From JAABVY01 sp964627935 (GTDB lineage Bacteria; Zixibacteria; MSB-5A5; JAABVY01), in contig CAZVLB010000009.1 of NCBI GenBank assembly GCA_964627935.1, positions 62,001 to 126,000 of the forward strand: a stretch of 64,000 nucleotides of DNA, read 5' to 3'. The position numbers were made by a program, and so were the translations under genes. Positions 9,613 through 18,578 of the stretch are shown piece after piece; position 1 is the first letter of the stretch, and the number at the start of each line of letters is the position of its first letter. The notes under the pieces are model-generated. The model saw only the letters and a program-made list of their open reading frames with translations, was not told the origin of the DNA and did no database searches.

Positions 9613-10080
9613 ATGGAGAATCTGGAAAAAATATTAAAAGAACATCCATTCCTGAGCGAATTGAAAGAACGTCATATCAAGCTGATCACCGGATGTGCCT
9701 CCAATGTCGTATTCAAGGCGGATGAGTTTATCTTCCGGGAGGGAGATGAAGCGGATAAGTTCTATATTATTCGGCACGGCAAAGTCGTGATCGAAACCTA
9801 TCTCCCCCAGCGCGGACCGATCGCTATTCAATCGCGTGAGGAGGGGGATGTTACCGGATGGTCATGGCTGATTCCGCCTTATCGCTGGCATTTCGATGCC
9901 CGTGCAACAGAACTGACCCGCGCGATTGCCCTGGACGGTAAATGTCTGCGCGGAAAATGTGAAGAGGATCATGAGTTGGGCTACATATTCATGAAAAAAT
10001 TCGCCATACTGATTGCCCAGCGTCTGGAGGCGACACGTATACAGTTACTGGATATTTATGGGGACGAACATAAAAAATAA
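9613..10080 (+). CDS. Stand-alone cyclic-nucleotide-binding-domain protein in the hydrogenase operon
   Basis: A 155-residue protein made almost entirely of a Crp/CAP-type cNMP-binding fold: FKADEFIFREGDEADKFYIIRHGKV and then GDVTGWSWLIPPYRW. No helix-turn-helix follows, so unlike CRP or FNR it should not bind DNA by itself. The usual phosphate-binding cassette (RxA-type) is not clean here, so ligand binding is uncertain. It sits between the hydrogenase beta and gamma genes, 9 nt after one and overlapping the other, so a role in regulating or assembling the hydrogenase is likely. Such proteins recur in bacterial 3b hydrogenase operons, but their job is not established as far as I know. Confidence 0.85.
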   Translation: MENLEKILKEHPFLSELKERHIKLITGCASNVVFKADEFIFREGDEADKFYIIRHGKVVIETYLPQRGPIAIQSREEGDVTGWSWLIPPYRWHFDARATELTRAIALDGKCLRGKCEEDHELGYIFMKKFAILIAQRLEATRIQLLDIYGDEHKK

Positions 10081-10924
10081 CAGGGCTGTCGGTTCCGGCA
10101 ATGACCCGATGCTGCCCCGTCAGTTCAAAATTCAGCGTTTCAAGAAAGAGACGCATGATACATTTTCGCTGCAATTGAAGCCCATGGAGGGCGAAAAAAA
10201 GTTTAATTTTCTGCCCGGGCAGTTCAACATGATGTATGTGTTCGGTGTGGGCGAAGTACCGATTTCCATCAGCGGCGATCCGACCAAGCCGAATACGCTC
10301 GTACATACAACCCGTGCAGTCGGCACCGTGACCAAGGTGATGGGGTCGCTCAAGAAGGGCCAGACAATCGGAATTCGCGGGCCATTGGGCACCAGCTGGC
10401 CGGTGGAAGAAGCGCGCGGTAATGATGTTATCGTGGTTGCCGGCGGTATCGGCCTGGCACCTTTGCGCCCCGTGATCTATTACCTCCTGGCTCATCGTCA
10501 GGATTATGGCAAGATCGTACTTCTCTATGGAGCCCGTACGCCCAGCGATATACTGTTTCGTGCAGAAATTGAAAAATGGCGCTCCCGTTTGGATATGGAA
10601 GTGCATGTCACCGTGGACAGGTCCACCGGAACATGGCGCGGCAATGTCGGCGTGGTCACCGGTTTAATCGGCAAGGCGCCGTTTGATCATCTCAATTGCA
10701 CCGCCATGATTTGCGGACCGGAAATCATGATGCGCTTCACTGTACTGGAACTCTTAAAGCGCGGATGTGGCCGTGATGATATATATGTATCCATGGAACG
10801 CAATATGAAATGCGGAATCGGCCTGTGCGGCCATTGCCAGATCGGCCCCTGGTTTGTCTGCAAGGACGGCCCGGTGTTCCGTTATGACGGCATCAGCGAT
10901 ATCTTCACCAAGAGGGAATACTGA
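10058..10924 (+). CDS. hydG: Group 3b NiFe hydrogenase gamma subunit, FAD/NAD(P)-binding
   Basis: Diaphorase-like subunit that exchanges electrons with NAD(P)H, homologous to HydG/ShyC and ferredoxin-NADP reductases. Visible features: an FAD-binding barrel (QFNMMYVFGVGEVPISISGDP), a nucleotide-binding GGIGLAPLRPV segment, GARTPSDILF, and a C-terminal 2Fe-2S motif starting at C252 (CGIGLCGHCQIGPWFVC). I place the start at ATG 10058, overlapping the previous gene by 23 nt, because family members keep a short N-terminus before the DPMLP segment. ATG 10109 at MLPRQF is the alternative; neither has a strong ribosome site. The next gene starts 1 nt after the stop. Confidence 0.92.
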   Translation: MGTNIKNNRAVGSGNDPMLPRQFKIQRFKKETHDTFSLQLKPMEGEKKFNFLPGQFNMMYVFGVGEVPISISGDPTKPNTLVHTTRAVGTVTKVMGSLKKGQTIGIRGPLGTSWPVEEARGNDVIVVAGGIGLAPLRPVIYYLLAHRQDYGKIVLLYGARTPSDILFRAEIEKWRSRLDMEVHVTVDRSTGTWRGNVGVVTGLIGKAPFDHLNCTAMICGPEIMMRFTVLELLKRGCGRDDIYVSMERNMKCGIGLCGHCQIGPWFVCKDGPVFRYDGISDIFTKREY

Positions 10925-10925
10925 T

Positions 10926-11705
10926 ATGGCAAAGAAGCGCAAACCGAAACTCGCAGTCTGGAAATTCGCATCCTGTGACGGTTGCCAGTTGAGCATACTG
11001 GATTGCGAGGATGAGCTCTTGATGCTGGCCGACAAAATCGAGATTGCCAATTTCCCGGAAGCCTCCCGCGCTGTTGTCAGGGGACCCTATGACCTGTCGC
11101 TGGTTGAGGGCTCGATTACCACACCTCATGATGCTGAGCGGATTCATAAAATCAGGCGTTCCTCGAAAATGCTGGTGACAATCGGGGCCTGCGCTACAGC
11201 CGGTGGAATTCAGGCATTACGAAATTTCCGGGATGTCAAGGAATTCGTTTCGATCGTTTATGCCCGGCCGGATTATATCGAGACGCTCAATAAATCGACA
11301 CCGATATCGGATCATGTCTTCGTTGATTTCGAACTGCGCGGTTGTCCGATCAACAAATATCAGCTTCTGGAATATATCAATGCGGTCCTGAACAACCGTA
11401 AGCCCAATATTCCCCCCTACAGTGTATGTGTGACCTGCAAACGAAAGCATAATATCTGTGTGCAGGTGGCCTATGGCATTCCCTGCCTGGGCCCGGTTAC
11501 GCAGGCCGGTTGCGGGGCATTGTGCCCGTCATACAATCGCGGATGTTATGCCTGTTTCGGCCCCAAGGAGACAGTCAATACCACCTCGCTGGCGGAATGG
11601 TGGAAGAGTGAGCTGGATGTTTCCAGGGAAGATGTACGCCGGGCGTTCCGTGGATTTAATGCCTTTGCCGATCCATTCCGGAAAGAGAGTGAAGCCAATG
11701 AGTAA
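10926..11705 (+). CDS. hydD: Group 3b NiFe hydrogenase delta (small) subunit
   Basis: Iron-sulfur small subunit that relays electrons from the NiFe centre. It has 259 residues from ATG 10926. The proximal-cluster motif SCDGCQLS starts at C17; TIGACATAGGIQALRN and LRGCPINKYQ follow; and a Cys-rich C-terminal part (CVTCKRKHNICV, CLGPVTQAGCGALCPSYNRGCYACFGP) supplies further 4Fe-4S ligands. A longer upstream reading frame exists but overlaps hydG heavily and lacks family similarity, so I rejected that start. The stop overlaps the start of the large subunit by 8 nt, suggesting translational coupling and one-to-one expression. Confidence 0.95.
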   Translation: MAKKRKPKLAVWKFASCDGCQLSILDCEDELLMLADKIEIANFPEASRAVVRGPYDLSLVEGSITTPHDAERIHKIRRSSKMLVTIGACATAGGIQALRNFRDVKEFVSIVYARPDYIETLNKSTPISDHVFVDFELRGCPINKYQLLEYINAVLNNRKPNIPPYSVCVTCKRKHNICVQVAYGIPCLGPVTQAGCGALCPSYNRGCYACFGPKETVNTTSLAEWWKSELDVSREDVRRAFRGFNAFADPFRKESEANE

Positions 11706-12990
11706 GAGCAGGACAATCAAGGTAAATTACCTGGCCCGGGTCGAGGGCGAGGGCGGCCTTCTGGTCAAGATCAAGGATGATAAGGTTAAGGATGTTAAGC
11801 TGAATATCTTTGAACCGCCGCGCTTCTTCGAGGCTTTTCTGCGTGACCGTAAATTCACGGAGGCCCCGGATATTACTGCTCGTATCTGCGGCATCTGCCC
11901 GATTGCTTATATGATGAGTTCTATCCATGCCATGGAAATGGCCTGCGATGTCACAATTGAGGGGCCGTTGCGGGAATTGCGCCGTCTGGTTTATTGCGGT
12001 GAATGGATTGAAAGCCACGGGCTTCATATATATTTGTTACATGCGCCTGATTTTCTTGGCTATGATGATGCGATCAGGATGTCGAAGGATCATCCCGATG
12101 AGGTCAAGCGCGGTCTTAAATTGAAAAAAGTCGGTAATGATCTTGTCACGCTTCTGGGCGGCCGGGAAATTCATCCTGTCAATATCCGTGTGGGAGGATT
12201 CTACAAGGTACCCACAAAAACTGAACTTGACGAGCTGATTGAGCCCCTGGAATGGGCCCGTGATGCAGCCATGGAAACTATCGAATGGGTTTCCGGCTTT
12301 GAATTCCCCGACTTCGAGCAGGATTATGAGTTCGTATCTTTAAGACATCCGGATGAATACCCATTTAATGAGGGGCATCTGGTTTCCAACCGTGGCCTGG
12401 ATATCGATATCAGAGATTTCCACAGGCATTTCGAGGAAATTCATGTCAAGCATTCGACCTCTCTGCATGCCATGATAAAGGAGCGCGGGGCATATTTTGT
12501 GGGGCCGATGGCACGTTACAGCCTGAATTTCGATATGCTTACTCCCGAGGCGCAGGACGCGGCAATCAAGGCCGGGCTGTCCGAAAAATGTTATAATCCA
12601 TTCAAAAGCATTATTGTCCGTTCGGTGGAAACATTGTATGCCTGCCAGGAAGCCCTGAGAATTATCGAAAACTACCAGATGCCGGAAAAGCCGTTTGTGG
12701 ATGTAGAACCGAAGGCCGGAGTGGGACATGGTTGCACCGAGGCGCCACGGGGAAGCCTGTATCACAGGTATGAAATCGATGATGACGGCATTATCAAGGA
12801 TGCCGTTATTGTCCCGCCCACATCACAGAATCAGAAAACCATCGAAAACGACCTTCTTAACCTGGTACCAAAAAACCTTGATCTTCCACAGGATCGCCTG
12901 ACCTGGCAATGCGAGCAGGCGGTTCGCAATTATGATCCTTGTATCTCCTGTTCCTGTCATTTCCTCAAGCTCAAAATCGAGCGTGAATAG
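11698..12990 (+). CDS. hydA: Group 3b NiFe hydrogenase alpha (large, catalytic) subunit
   Basis: Catalytic subunit carrying the NiFe(CN)2CO site. The start ATG at 11698 gives 430 residues, MSKSRTIKVNYLARVEGEG. The two nickel-ligand motifs are visible: L1 RICGICP (C64, C67) and L2 DPCISCSCH (C415, C418), close to the C-terminus. Only nine residues follow H421, so the C-terminal peptide removed on maturation is short, as in the archaeal soluble hydrogenases. A dedicated protease gene follows 11 nt downstream. The L1 context (CPIAYMMSS) is of the group 3 kind. The reaction is reversible H2 oxidation or H2 evolution from NAD(P)H; direction in vivo cannot be read from sequence. Confidence 0.96.
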   Translation: MSKSRTIKVNYLARVEGEGGLLVKIKDDKVKDVKLNIFEPPRFFEAFLRDRKFTEAPDITARICGICPIAYMMSSIHAMEMACDVTIEGPLRELRRLVYCGEWIESHGLHIYLLHAPDFLGYDDAIRMSKDHPDEVKRGLKLKKVGNDLVTLLGGREIHPVNIRVGGFYKVPTKTELDELIEPLEWARDAAMETIEWVSGFEFPDFEQDYEFVSLRHPDEYPFNEGHLVSNRGLDIDIRDFHRHFEEIHVKHSTSLHAMIKERGAYFVGPMARYSLNFDMLTPEAQDAAIKAGLSEKCYNPFKSIIVRSVETLYACQEALRIIENYQMPEKPFVDVEPKAGVGHGCTEAPRGSLYHRYEIDDDGIIKDAVIVPPTSQNQKTIENDLLNLVPKNLDLPQDRLTWQCEQAVRNYDPCISCSCHFLKLKIERE

Positions 12991-13001
12991 GAGGTGGCCG
13001 G

Positions 13002-13499
13002 ATGTCTTCAAATAGCTCCATTCTTGTAGTCGGCGCCGGCAATTTATTTCGCTCTGATGATGCCGCCGGTATTCTGGTCGTGCAGAAGTTATCTGATCTG
13101 GTTGATGAATCCGTAGAAATCAGGGAGGGCATCGGCGACGGTACTGATCTTCTGGATCTGTGGAAGGATTTTGATTTCGTTTTTACAATCGATACTGTTT
13201 GCTCTGGTGGGGATACGGGTCGTATATATCGTTTCGATGCGATCAATGATCGATTGCCCGCGGAAATGTTTTCGGGTGTATCGACACATACATTCAACCT
13301 GGCCGAGGCGGTTGAGCTTGCCGGAAATCTGGATATGCTCCCGAACTCCCTGGTGATCTACGGTATCGAGGGCAGACTATTCGATAATGGCCAGGTCATT
13401 TCAGGCGAGGTTCGGGATTCTATTGATCTGGTTGCGGAAAAAGTTAAAAAAGAAATAGATGATATTTTAACTCGGATAAAGGAAAGAAAAAATGCATGA
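13002..13499 (+). CDS. Hydrogenase maturation endopeptidase (HyaD/HycI/HoxW family)
   Basis: A 165-residue protease that would cut the C-terminal peptide from the large subunit after nickel insertion. The N-terminal VVGAGNLFRSDDAAGI is the family signature, with the Asp that binds nickel; FTIDTVCSGGDTGRI and STHTFNLAEAVEL follow, including the second metal-site His/Asp region, and YGIEG near the end. The ATG at 13002 is preceded by AGGAGGTGG. The stop overlaps the next gene by 8 nt. Directly downstream of the large subunit, so specific to this enzyme. Confidence 0.9.
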   Translation: MSSNSSILVVGAGNLFRSDDAAGILVVQKLSDLVDESVEIREGIGDGTDLLDLWKDFDFVFTIDTVCSGGDTGRIYRFDAINDRLPAEMFSGVSTHTFNLAEAVELAGNLDMLPNSLVIYGIEGRLFDNGQVISGEVRDSIDLVAEKVKKEIDDILTRIKERKNA

Positions 13500-13755
13500 G
13501 TTTACATTAATGGCTGATCTTTTAAAAAAGATCGAAGCTATTGCTGAGGAAAACAATGCTGATCGTGTGCTGGGTGTTAAGGTTCGCCTGGGGGCATTAT
13601 CGCATATCTCGGCGAGCCACTTCCGCGAACATTTCGAACATGCGATCAGGGATACTGTGGCCGAGGGAGCCGAGCTTGAAGTTGAGACTTCCGATGATGA
13701 AAGCGATCCCCGGGCCCAGGATATCCTTTTGAAAAGCGTGGAACTGCCGGAGTAA
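13492..13755 (+). CDS. hypA: Short HypA-like nickel chaperone lacking the zinc-finger domain
   Basis: The 87-residue product starts MHEFTLMADLLKKIEAIAEE, keeping the MHE nickel-binding N-terminus, and has RVLGVKVRLGALSHISASHFREHFE like HypA. Normal HypA has 113-118 residues with a CxxC...CxxC zinc domain; here no cysteine exists and the domain is replaced by about 20 residues ending DILLKSVELPE, which resembles HypA's own C-terminal strand. The reading frame is intact and sits exactly in operon (overlapping the protease, 4 nt before hypF), so it looks like a stable variant, not a pseudogene. No hypB GTPase gene is present nearby. The nickel delivery mechanism may therefore differ. Confidence 0.85.
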   Translation: MHEFTLMADLLKKIEAIAEENNADRVLGVKVRLGALSHISASHFREHFEHAIRDTVAEGAELEVETSDDESDPRAQDILLKSVELPE

Positions 13756-13759
13756 ACTT

Positions 13760-16084
13760 ATGACACCATCCGGATGTATCATAAATAAGATAACCGCTGA
13801 TCCGATTCGCCTGCGAATCGAAATCCAGGGTACGGTTCAGGGTGTCGGATTCAGGCCATTCGTTTATCGTCTGGCGAATGAGAATAGTTTGTCCGGATGG
13901 GTTTCAAATGATGTTTCCGGTGTTGTAATTGAAGTCGAGGGCGGCAGGGAAAAGCTGGAAAGTTTTATCGGCAGGCTGCAATTGGAGAAACCCTCGATTT
14001 CACACATTGACAGCCTGACCAAAAAAGAAATTGAACCTGATTATAAATCGGGCATGCATATAATTGATTCCGGAAGCAGGGGCAAAAAAAGCGCATTGGT
14101 ACTCCCTGATCTGGCCATATGTCCTGATTGCCATGCAGAGATTTTCGACCCCAAAAATCGTCGTTATCTTTATCCCTTTACCAATTGCACCAACTGCGGG
14201 CCCAGGTACAGTATAATAGAAAATCTGCCTTACGATCGCGATAATACGACGATGAAAACATTCCAGATGTGTCCGCAGTGCAGGGCAGAGTATGAGGATC
14301 CATTGAACCGCAGGTTCCATGCACAGCCCAATGCCTGCCCCGAATGCGGACCGTATGTCGAACTCTGGGATCACGGAGGCACAATCCTTGCATCGGAAAG
14401 ACGTGCGATTCGTGTCGCCTGCCGTGCAATCGAAGAGGGTGAAATAATCGCGCTGAAAGGCCTGGGTGGATTTCAGTTACTTGTGGATGCGAGTAATCCA
14501 AATGCGGTTCAAAAGCTCCGTGATCATAAAAATCGCCCGGAGAAACCATTCGCTTTGATGTTTCCTTCATATGATCAAATTGAGAAACAATGCAGTGTGT
14601 CCAACCGCGAAAGAGAGTTGCTTCATTCTCCACAGGCACCGATTTTGCTTTTGCAAAGAAAAATATGCGGCGAAAAGCCTGAGGAATTTGCCGGGGTGGC
14701 TCCCGGAAATCCATACCTCGGCATTATGCTGCCCTGTACCCCGCTTCATCACATAATCATGAAAATAATCGGCCGCCCGATTGTGGCCACAAGCGGCAAC
14801 CTGACCGGAGAGCCGATTTGTATTGATGAATATGAAGCGCTGGAACGCCTGAGCAATATTGCTGATCTGTTTTTGGTGCATAACCGTCCCATAGCCCGTC
14901 ACGTGGATGATTCAATTGCACGAATCATCCTTGATCGTGAGATAATCCTGCGACGTGCCCGCGGATATGCGCCCCTGCCGATTCAAATCAAATCATCAGA
15001 GGAAAATATCCTGGCGCTGGGAGGGCATCAGAAAGCGAGCATCGCAATCAGCAATGAGAAGCGGGTTTTTGTCAGCCAGCATATCGGCGACCTGGATTCG
15101 AGCATTGCTCTGCAAACATTTGAAAACACGATAGATTCACTTGCTTCGATCTATGATCTCAAACCGAACATAATAGTGCGCGATAAACATCCCGATTATG
15201 CAAGCAGTTCGTACGGGAAAAACGAAAGTTCAAAGCGGATAAAAGTACAGCATCATTACGCGCATATATTATCCTGTATGGCTGAGCACGGTATATCCGG
15301 TCCAGCTCTGGGTATAGCCTGGGATGGTACCGGGTATGGCGATGATGGCACTATCTGGGGTGGTGAGTTTCTGTCGGTTAATATTGATGGCTACAGGAGA
15401 GCAGGATATATTCGTCAGTTCCGGTTGCCGAGCGGAGATAAAGCGATTATAGAGCCGAGACGTGCCGCATTGGGATTACTTTATGAAATATATGGGAAAA
15501 CGGTTCTCGAAAAAGCAGATGTCCTGAGCAGGCTCGGTTTTCGTAAAAGCGAAACAGCTGTTTTCAGGAGAATGTTATGCAATGGCATCAACTCACCTTT
15601 GTGTTCAAGCATGGGCAGGTTGTTCGATGCTGTTTCGGCGCTTACGGGATTATGCGGTAAAGCCAGCTTCGAGGGACAGGCGGCTATGGCGCTCGAATTT
15701 GCTATTGATAAAAGCACTATCAATGATCAAAAGTATTCCTGTGAGATAAGGCATTTCGATGATTGCTACATTCTCGATTGGGGAGATATGGTCGAGGAAA
15801 TTCTGGATGATGTAGAAAAATCTGTAAATATAGGTACAATCTCAATTCACTTTCATAACACGCTGATCGATGCTGCAATAAAAATGGCACAACAAATAAA
15901 AATCGAGAATGTCGTTTTATCGGGCGGATGTTTCCAGAATGCTTTTCTGCTTGAAAATATGATCCAACGTTTATCCACAGAGGGTTTCAACCCGATCTGG
16001 CACAGGCGCGTTCCATCCAATGATGGTGGTCTCTGCCTGGGTCAGATTGAAGCCGCCCGCAGGATGCTGAAGGAGTCGCACTGA
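13760..16084 (+). CDS. hypF: Carbamoyltransferase HypF
   Basis: Makes the cyanide ligands of the NiFe site by carbamoylating the HypE C-terminal cysteine. The 774 residues show the expected order: acylphosphatase domain (VQGVGFRPFVYRLA, about 20-105), two zinc fingers (CPDCHAEIFDP...CTNC and CPQCRAEYEDP...CPEC), a YrdC-like domain (about 210-400, with KGLGGFQLLVDA and VATSGNLTGEP), and a Kae1-like domain (about 410-774, with VQHHYAHILSCMAEHG, GIAWDGTGYG and LSGGCFQNAFL). Length is normal. The first ATG gives about 15 extra residues before the conserved core. It ends 1 nt inside the hypC start (TGATG). Confidence 0.97.
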   Translation: MTPSGCIINKITADPIRLRIEIQGTVQGVGFRPFVYRLANENSLSGWVSNDVSGVVIEVEGGREKLESFIGRLQLEKPSISHIDSLTKKEIEPDYKSGMHIIDSGSRGKKSALVLPDLAICPDCHAEIFDPKNRRYLYPFTNCTNCGPRYSIIENLPYDRDNTTMKTFQMCPQCRAEYEDPLNRRFHAQPNACPECGPYVELWDHGGTILASERRAIRVACRAIEEGEIIALKGLGGFQLLVDASNPNAVQKLRDHKNRPEKPFALMFPSYDQIEKQCSVSNRERELLHSPQAPILLLQRKICGEKPEEFAGVAPGNPYLGIMLPCTPLHHIIMKIIGRPIVATSGNLTGEPICIDEYEALERLSNIADLFLVHNRPIARHVDDSIARIILDREIILRRARGYAPLPIQIKSSEENILALGGHQKASIAISNEKRVFVSQHIGDLDSSIALQTFENTIDSLASIYDLKPNIIVRDKHPDYASSSYGKNESSKRIKVQHHYAHILSCMAEHGISGPALGIAWDGTGYGDDGTIWGGEFLSVNIDGYRRAGYIRQFRLPSGDKAIIEPRRAALGLLYEIYGKTVLEKADVLSRLGFRKSETAVFRRMLCNGINSPLCSSMGRLFDAVSALTGLCGKASFEGQAAMALEFAIDKSTINDQKYSCEIRHFDDCYILDWGDMVEEILDDVEKSVNIGTISIHFHNTLIDAAIKMAQQIKIENVVLSGGCFQNAFLLENMIQRLSTEGFNPIWHRRVPSNDGGLCLGQIEAARRMLKESH

Positions 16085-16326
16085 TGTGCCTGGCAATACC
16101 GGGAAAGATTATCAGTATCGATAATTGCCATGACCTGATGCGTAACGGCAAGGTCAGTTTTGAGGGCATTGTCAAGGATATCAGCCTGGCTATGGTTCCT
16201 GATGCCGATGTGGGAGATTATGTAATCGTGCATGCCGGATTTGCAATCAGCATGATCGATGAAGCCGAGGCTGTGAAAGTTTTTGAAATGCTCAGAGAGG
16301 CCGAGAATATAGATGAAGTATCTTGA
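16084..16326 (+). CDS. hypC: Hydrogenase assembly chaperone HypC
   Basis: An 80-residue chaperone that carries the Fe(CN)2CO unit with HypD to the large subunit. The start MCLAIPGKI has the essential cysteine at position 2. GDYVIVHAGFAISMIDEAEA is the family's C-terminal signature. The start overlaps hypF by 1 nt and its end overlaps hypD by 14 nt, as expected for co-translated partners. Confidence 0.96.
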   Translation: MCLAIPGKIISIDNCHDLMRNGKVSFEGIVKDISLAMVPDADVGDYVIVHAGFAISMIDEAEAVKVFEMLREAENIDEVS

Positions 16327-17419
16327 TGAGTATCACGACGCCGACGCAGTACGCCATCTGGCTGAAAAGATCAAAGCTATTTGCAAAAGGCAATGGAATA
16401 TCATGGAGGTATGCGGCGGGCAGACCCATGCAATCATGCGTCATGGCCTCGATCAGCTGTTGCCCGAAAATATAAACCTCCTGCATGGGCCGGGCTGTCC
16501 GGTATGTGTGACACCGGCAGGCATAATTGACCGGGCAATTGAACTTTCACTTAAGCCTGATCTGATCCTGTGCTCATTCGGTGATATGCTGCGTGTGCCG
16601 GGAAGCCGCAGTAGCCTGTATGATGCACGTGCCGATGGCGCCGATGTCAGGATCGTCTATTCCCCGGCGGATGCCCTGAAGCTTGCCCTGGCAAGTCCGG
16701 ATAAGCAGGTTGTCTTCTTCGGCATCGGCTTTGAAACCAGCGCACCCTCGATAGCATTGACGATTTTGCAGGCTGAGCAAACCGGAACAAAGAATTTTAG
16801 TGTACTTCCGGCAATGGTTCGGATTCCACCGGCCATGGAATCTATTCTGAAAAGCAATGATAACATGGTGCAGGGATTTCTGGCAGCGGGGCATGTCTGC
16901 GCTGTTACCGGAGAAGAAGAGTATAAGCTAATGTCTGAGAGGTACCATATTCCCATAGTAATCACGGGATTCGAGCCGCTCGATATTATGCTGGGTGTCA
17001 TGCACCTGATCAATGCCCTGGAAAGGGATCAAAACACAGTCATAAATCAATATGCCCGCGCGGTCAGGAATAACGGTAATCCGAAGGCGAAAGGGGCCAT
17101 GAATGAAGTCTTCAAAACATGTGACAGGGCCTGGCGCGGATTCGGAATGATTCCGGATAGCGGTTTGACAATCTGTGACAGATATGCGGATTTCAATGCT
17201 GTAGATAGATTTGACCTGAAAGATATATCTTCTGAGATAGAAAATGAATGTATCAGCGGAGAAATCCTGAGAGGGATCAAAAAGCCTTACAATTGCCCCT
17301 GTTTTGCCAATGGCTGCAATCCTGAAAAACCGATGGGAGCGACCATGGTATCATCGGAGGGCGCCTGCCATGCTTATTACAATTACCGTAAATCGGCAAT
17401 GACAATCGTGAGGGAGTAA
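16313..17419 (+). CDS. hypD: Hydrogenase formation protein HypD
   Basis: Scaffold protein where the Fe(CN)2CO moiety is built. It has 368 residues, standard for the family. Motifs: MEVCGGQTHAIMRHG near the N-terminus, GPGCPVCVTP, FFGIGFETSAPS, GHVCAVTG and a C-terminal 4Fe-4S region with CPCFANGC and EGACHAYYNY. All conserved cysteines appear in place. It starts inside hypC and is followed 6 nt later by hypE. Confidence 0.97.
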   Translation: MKYLDEYHDADAVRHLAEKIKAICKRQWNIMEVCGGQTHAIMRHGLDQLLPENINLLHGPGCPVCVTPAGIIDRAIELSLKPDLILCSFGDMLRVPGSRSSLYDARADGADVRIVYSPADALKLALASPDKQVVFFGIGFETSAPSIALTILQAEQTGTKNFSVLPAMVRIPPAMESILKSNDNMVQGFLAAGHVCAVTGEEEYKLMSERYHIPIVITGFEPLDIMLGVMHLINALERDQNTVINQYARAVRNNGNPKAKGAMNEVFKTCDRAWRGFGMIPDSGLTICDRYADFNAVDRFDLKDISSEIENECISGEILRGIKKPYNCPCFANGCNPEKPMGATMVSSEGACHAYYNYRKSAMTIVRE

Positions 17420-17425
17420 TACTCA

Positions 17426-18478
17426 ATGTCAACACCGAAAAGGGAAATAGAATTTTCATTTCCGTTCGAGGATTATCCCCGCATTCTGCTGGCTCATGGC
17501 GGCGGCGGTAAGCTGATGCATTCCCTGATACGGGATATGATAGCCAGGGCATTCTTGAATCCCGACCTGAACGTTGAACACGACAGCGCGGAATTGGAAC
17601 TCCCGATAGGCCGTATCGCTTACACGACCGACACATTTGTGGTCAATCCGCCCTTCTTCCCGGGAGGCGATATAGGCAAACTTGCAATCTACGGTACTGT
17701 CAATGATTTGGCAATGAGCGGCGCCGTGCCTAAATTTATCAGCATAGGCTTCATTCTGGAAGAGGGCCTCAAAACCGAGATGCTCTGGGATGTATGTCTT
17801 TCTATGAGACAGGCTTCTATTGAAGCCGGAGTCCGGATTGTGACAGGCGACACCAAAGTGGTTGAGCATGGCAAATGTGATCAGATCTATATCAACACGT
17901 CGGGAATAGGATTTATGTCCCATGAAATAAAAATAAATCCCTATCAGATTCAATCAGGAGATAGAATCCTGGTTAACGGCGACCTGGGCCGTCACGGTAT
18001 GGCTGTCATGTCGGTCCGCGAGGGGCTCGAGTTTGAGTCGGAAATAAGAACAGATTGTGCTCCCCTGGCCGGATGCATAAATGCCATGCTGGAAGCCGGA
18101 ATCGAAATCCATTGCCTGCGCGACCTGACCCGTGGCGGGCTGGCCTCGGCGCTGGTTGAGCTGGCCCAAAGCTCAGGATATGCGTTTAAACTCGAGGAAC
18201 AGGCCATTCCGGTCAATAAACCGGTACAGGCGGCCTGCGATATCCTGGGAATTGATCCGATTTATGTTGCCAATGAGGGACGGTTTGTGGCATTTGTAAA
18301 GCCGGATCATGCAGATACAGTAATCGAATTGATTTATTCCTCAAATCCGGATTTTAGGGCCGCAATTATTGGGGAAGTTCAGGAATCACCTGCAAAAACT
18401 GTCCTGATGAGAAACAAATTCGGTATAGAACGTATTGTCGATATGCTTTCCGGCGAACAGCTTCCGCGAATTTGCTGA
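17426..18478 (+). CDS. hypE: Carbamoyl dehydratase HypE
   Basis: Dehydrates the HypF-added carbamoyl group to a thiocyanate on its C-terminal cysteine. The 350-residue protein has LAHGGGGKLMHSLI, YTTDTFVVNPPFFPGGDIG, SGDRILVNGDLGRHGMAV and CLRDLTRGGLAS of the PurM/HypE ATP-binding family, and it ends in PRIC, the acceptor cysteine at the very C-terminus. It is the last gene of the hydrogenase operon; about 100 bp without a clear terminator separates it from the TolC-like gene. Confidence 0.97.
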   Translation: MSTPKREIEFSFPFEDYPRILLAHGGGGKLMHSLIRDMIARAFLNPDLNVEHDSAELELPIGRIAYTTDTFVVNPPFFPGGDIGKLAIYGTVNDLAMSGAVPKFISIGFILEEGLKTEMLWDVCLSMRQASIEAGVRIVTGDTKVVEHGKCDQIYINTSGIGFMSHEIKINPYQIQSGDRILVNGDLGRHGMAVMSVREGLEFESEIRTDCAPLAGCINAMLEAGIEIHCLRDLTRGGLASALVELAQSSGYAFKLEEQAIPVNKPVQAACDILGIDPIYVANEGRFVAFVKPDHADTVIELIYSSNPDFRAAIIGEVQESPAKTVLMRNKFGIERIVDMLSGEQLPRIC

Positions 18479-18578
18479 TTTTTATATGGAAATCCGCATT
18501 TTTACTCCATAATTAATATAATAATCACTTTCTCAGGAACGATGCCATCATGCCGATGTTTCTTGCTCAAGGAGACAG

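Noticed and set aside
10854..10925. Longer start for the hydrogenase delta subunit
   Set aside because: The extra 24 residues overlap hydG and do not fit the family; the ATG at 10926 begins just after the hydG stop.
11458..11697. Longer frame before the alpha subunit
   Set aside because: It runs through the delta subunit gene in another frame; the family N-terminus begins at 11698.
18479..18578. Terminator after hypE
   Set aside because: Only a 5-bp ATGGA/TCCAT pairing was seen; no real hairpin with a T-tract.
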